This document shows positions 63,655 through 64,000 of a stretch of 64,000 nt of DNA, piece by piece. The translations under genes were made by a program, and so were the position numbers. Source of the DNA: Methanosarcina barkeri str. Wiesmoor. Its GTDB lineage: Archaea; Halobacteriota; Methanosarcinia; Methanosarcinales; Methanosarcinaceae. A model generated the notes under the pieces. The model saw only the letters and a program-made list of their open reading frames with translations. It had not been told where the DNA came from and did not search any database. The DNA lies in assembly GCF_000969985.1 (NCBI RefSeq), contig NZ_CP009526.1, positions 3,968,001 through 4,032,000 of the forward strand, in the 5' to 3' direction. How positions within the stretch are numbered: the stretch's first letter is position 1; each line of letters starts with the position of its first letter.

Positions 63655-63996
63655 TTAACAACAGTCATTCCAGCCATTCATCCAGGAGTTGCCTGTTCCG
63701 AAGAAGCAAACATTTCCGAAGAGGCCATCGCATCCGAAGAAGCTACCTCCAAAGAAGGCGTCGAAGTCAAAGTCACAGTCGCATCCGCATCCACATTTAT
63801 CTTTGTGACAGCATTTATCTTTGTGACAGCATTTATCTTTGTGACAGCATTTATCTCCGTATCCCCAGTCACAGCATTTATCCTTGCCGCAGTCGCAATT
63901 GTTATTCCAATAGCCTGCACTGGCTGATCCAGCTGTTAGTGATGCTACAAAAAAGACCAGCACTAACACGCTCATTGTCTTCTTAAGTATTCTCAT
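63655..63996 (-). CDS. Small exported cysteine-rich protein with CCHKDK repeats
   Basis: The 113-residue protein has a signal peptide (MRILKKTMSVLVLVFFVASL then TAGSASA) and a mature part of about 86 residues with 18 Cys. The central part repeats CCHKDK three times (18-bp DNA repeats) after CDCGKDKCC and before CGCGCDCD, and a Phe/Gly-rich tail follows (FFGGSFFGCDGLFG). The composition suggests binding of soft metal ions or disulfide-linked surface material. No family is recognised. The DNA repeat may vary in number. The gene ends at 63655 with a TAG-like/TAA stop region upstream of an AT-rich gap; it is the last gene in the window. Confidence 0.75.
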   Translation of the reverse strand: MRILKKTMSVLVLVFFVASLTAGSASAGYWNNNCDCGKDKCCDWGYGDKCCHKDKCCHKDKCCHKDKCGCGCDCDFDFDAFFGGSFFGCDGLFGNVCFFGTGNSWMNGWNDCC

Positions 63997-64000
63997 TTGT

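Overview
The window looks like chromosomal DNA from a methanogenic archaeon of the genus Methanosarcina. The evidence is its AT-rich sequence with long AT-rich intergenic gaps, archaeal TATA-like boxes, a methylcobamide:coenzyme M methyltransferase of the MtaA/MtbA type, NosD-like beta-helix surface proteins, a DUF2769 protein, several PAS histidine kinases, an Lhr-type helicase, and a radical SAM gene read through an in-frame UAG, the codon this genus can decode as pyrrolysine. The species cannot be fixed from the window alone.

Layout. 1-9 kb: the tail of a beta-helix protein, an SPL-like radical SAM protein, an anchored exoprotein, then a three-gene set (radical SAM/SPASM protein with internal UAG, EgtD-like methyltransferase, arginine-deiminase-fold enzyme), a UbiA prenyltransferase and an acidic lipoprotein. 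9-16 kb: a YigZ/IMPACT protein, a MazG-like/cupin fusion, an MtaA-like methyltransferase, a 29-bp minisatellite, a membrane histidine kinase, and a lone TaqI-type DNA-specificity domain. 16-25 kb: GNAT, a large NosD-like protein, a quinone-oxidoreductase-like enzyme, small membrane proteins, a chagasin-type protease inhibitor, and several simple repeats. 25.9-28.9 kb: an unusual set made of a cytosolic solute-binding-fold protein, a HypB/UreG-like GTPase and an ABC ATPase with no permease. 29-38 kb: a zone of decay with a broken RelE-type toxin, a broken HicB, a duplicated tail of the lhr helicase, the full lhr gene, a histidine kinase with multiple frameshifts and a phosphoesterase remnant. 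38-44.6 kb: class II lysyl-tRNA synthetase, a PocR/PAS histidine kinase and a metallophosphoesterase.

45-52 kb is a GC-richer block that looks acquired: two amidohydrolases sharing a nearly identical promoter and N-terminus, a ThrE-type exporter, an MlrC/M81 metallopeptidase, and a second truncated exporter tail. It reads as two copies of a peptide or amino-acid catabolic cassette. 52-64 kb: GNAT, a membrane-anchored Lon-like protease, an IS200/IS605-type element with frameshifted tnpB, a Trypco1-domain gene with a homopolymer shift at its start, cysS, maf, a KefB-like antiporter, a DUF2769 protein, a short non-autonomous derivative of the IS, a rhodanese and a very cysteine-rich exported protein.

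The strongest leads are the UAG-containing radical SAM operon, the permease-less ABC/GTPase set, the duplicated amidohydrolase cassette, and the IS605-derived miniature element. Many genes carry single-base lesions; some could be assembly errors rather than real decay, so read-level checks matter.
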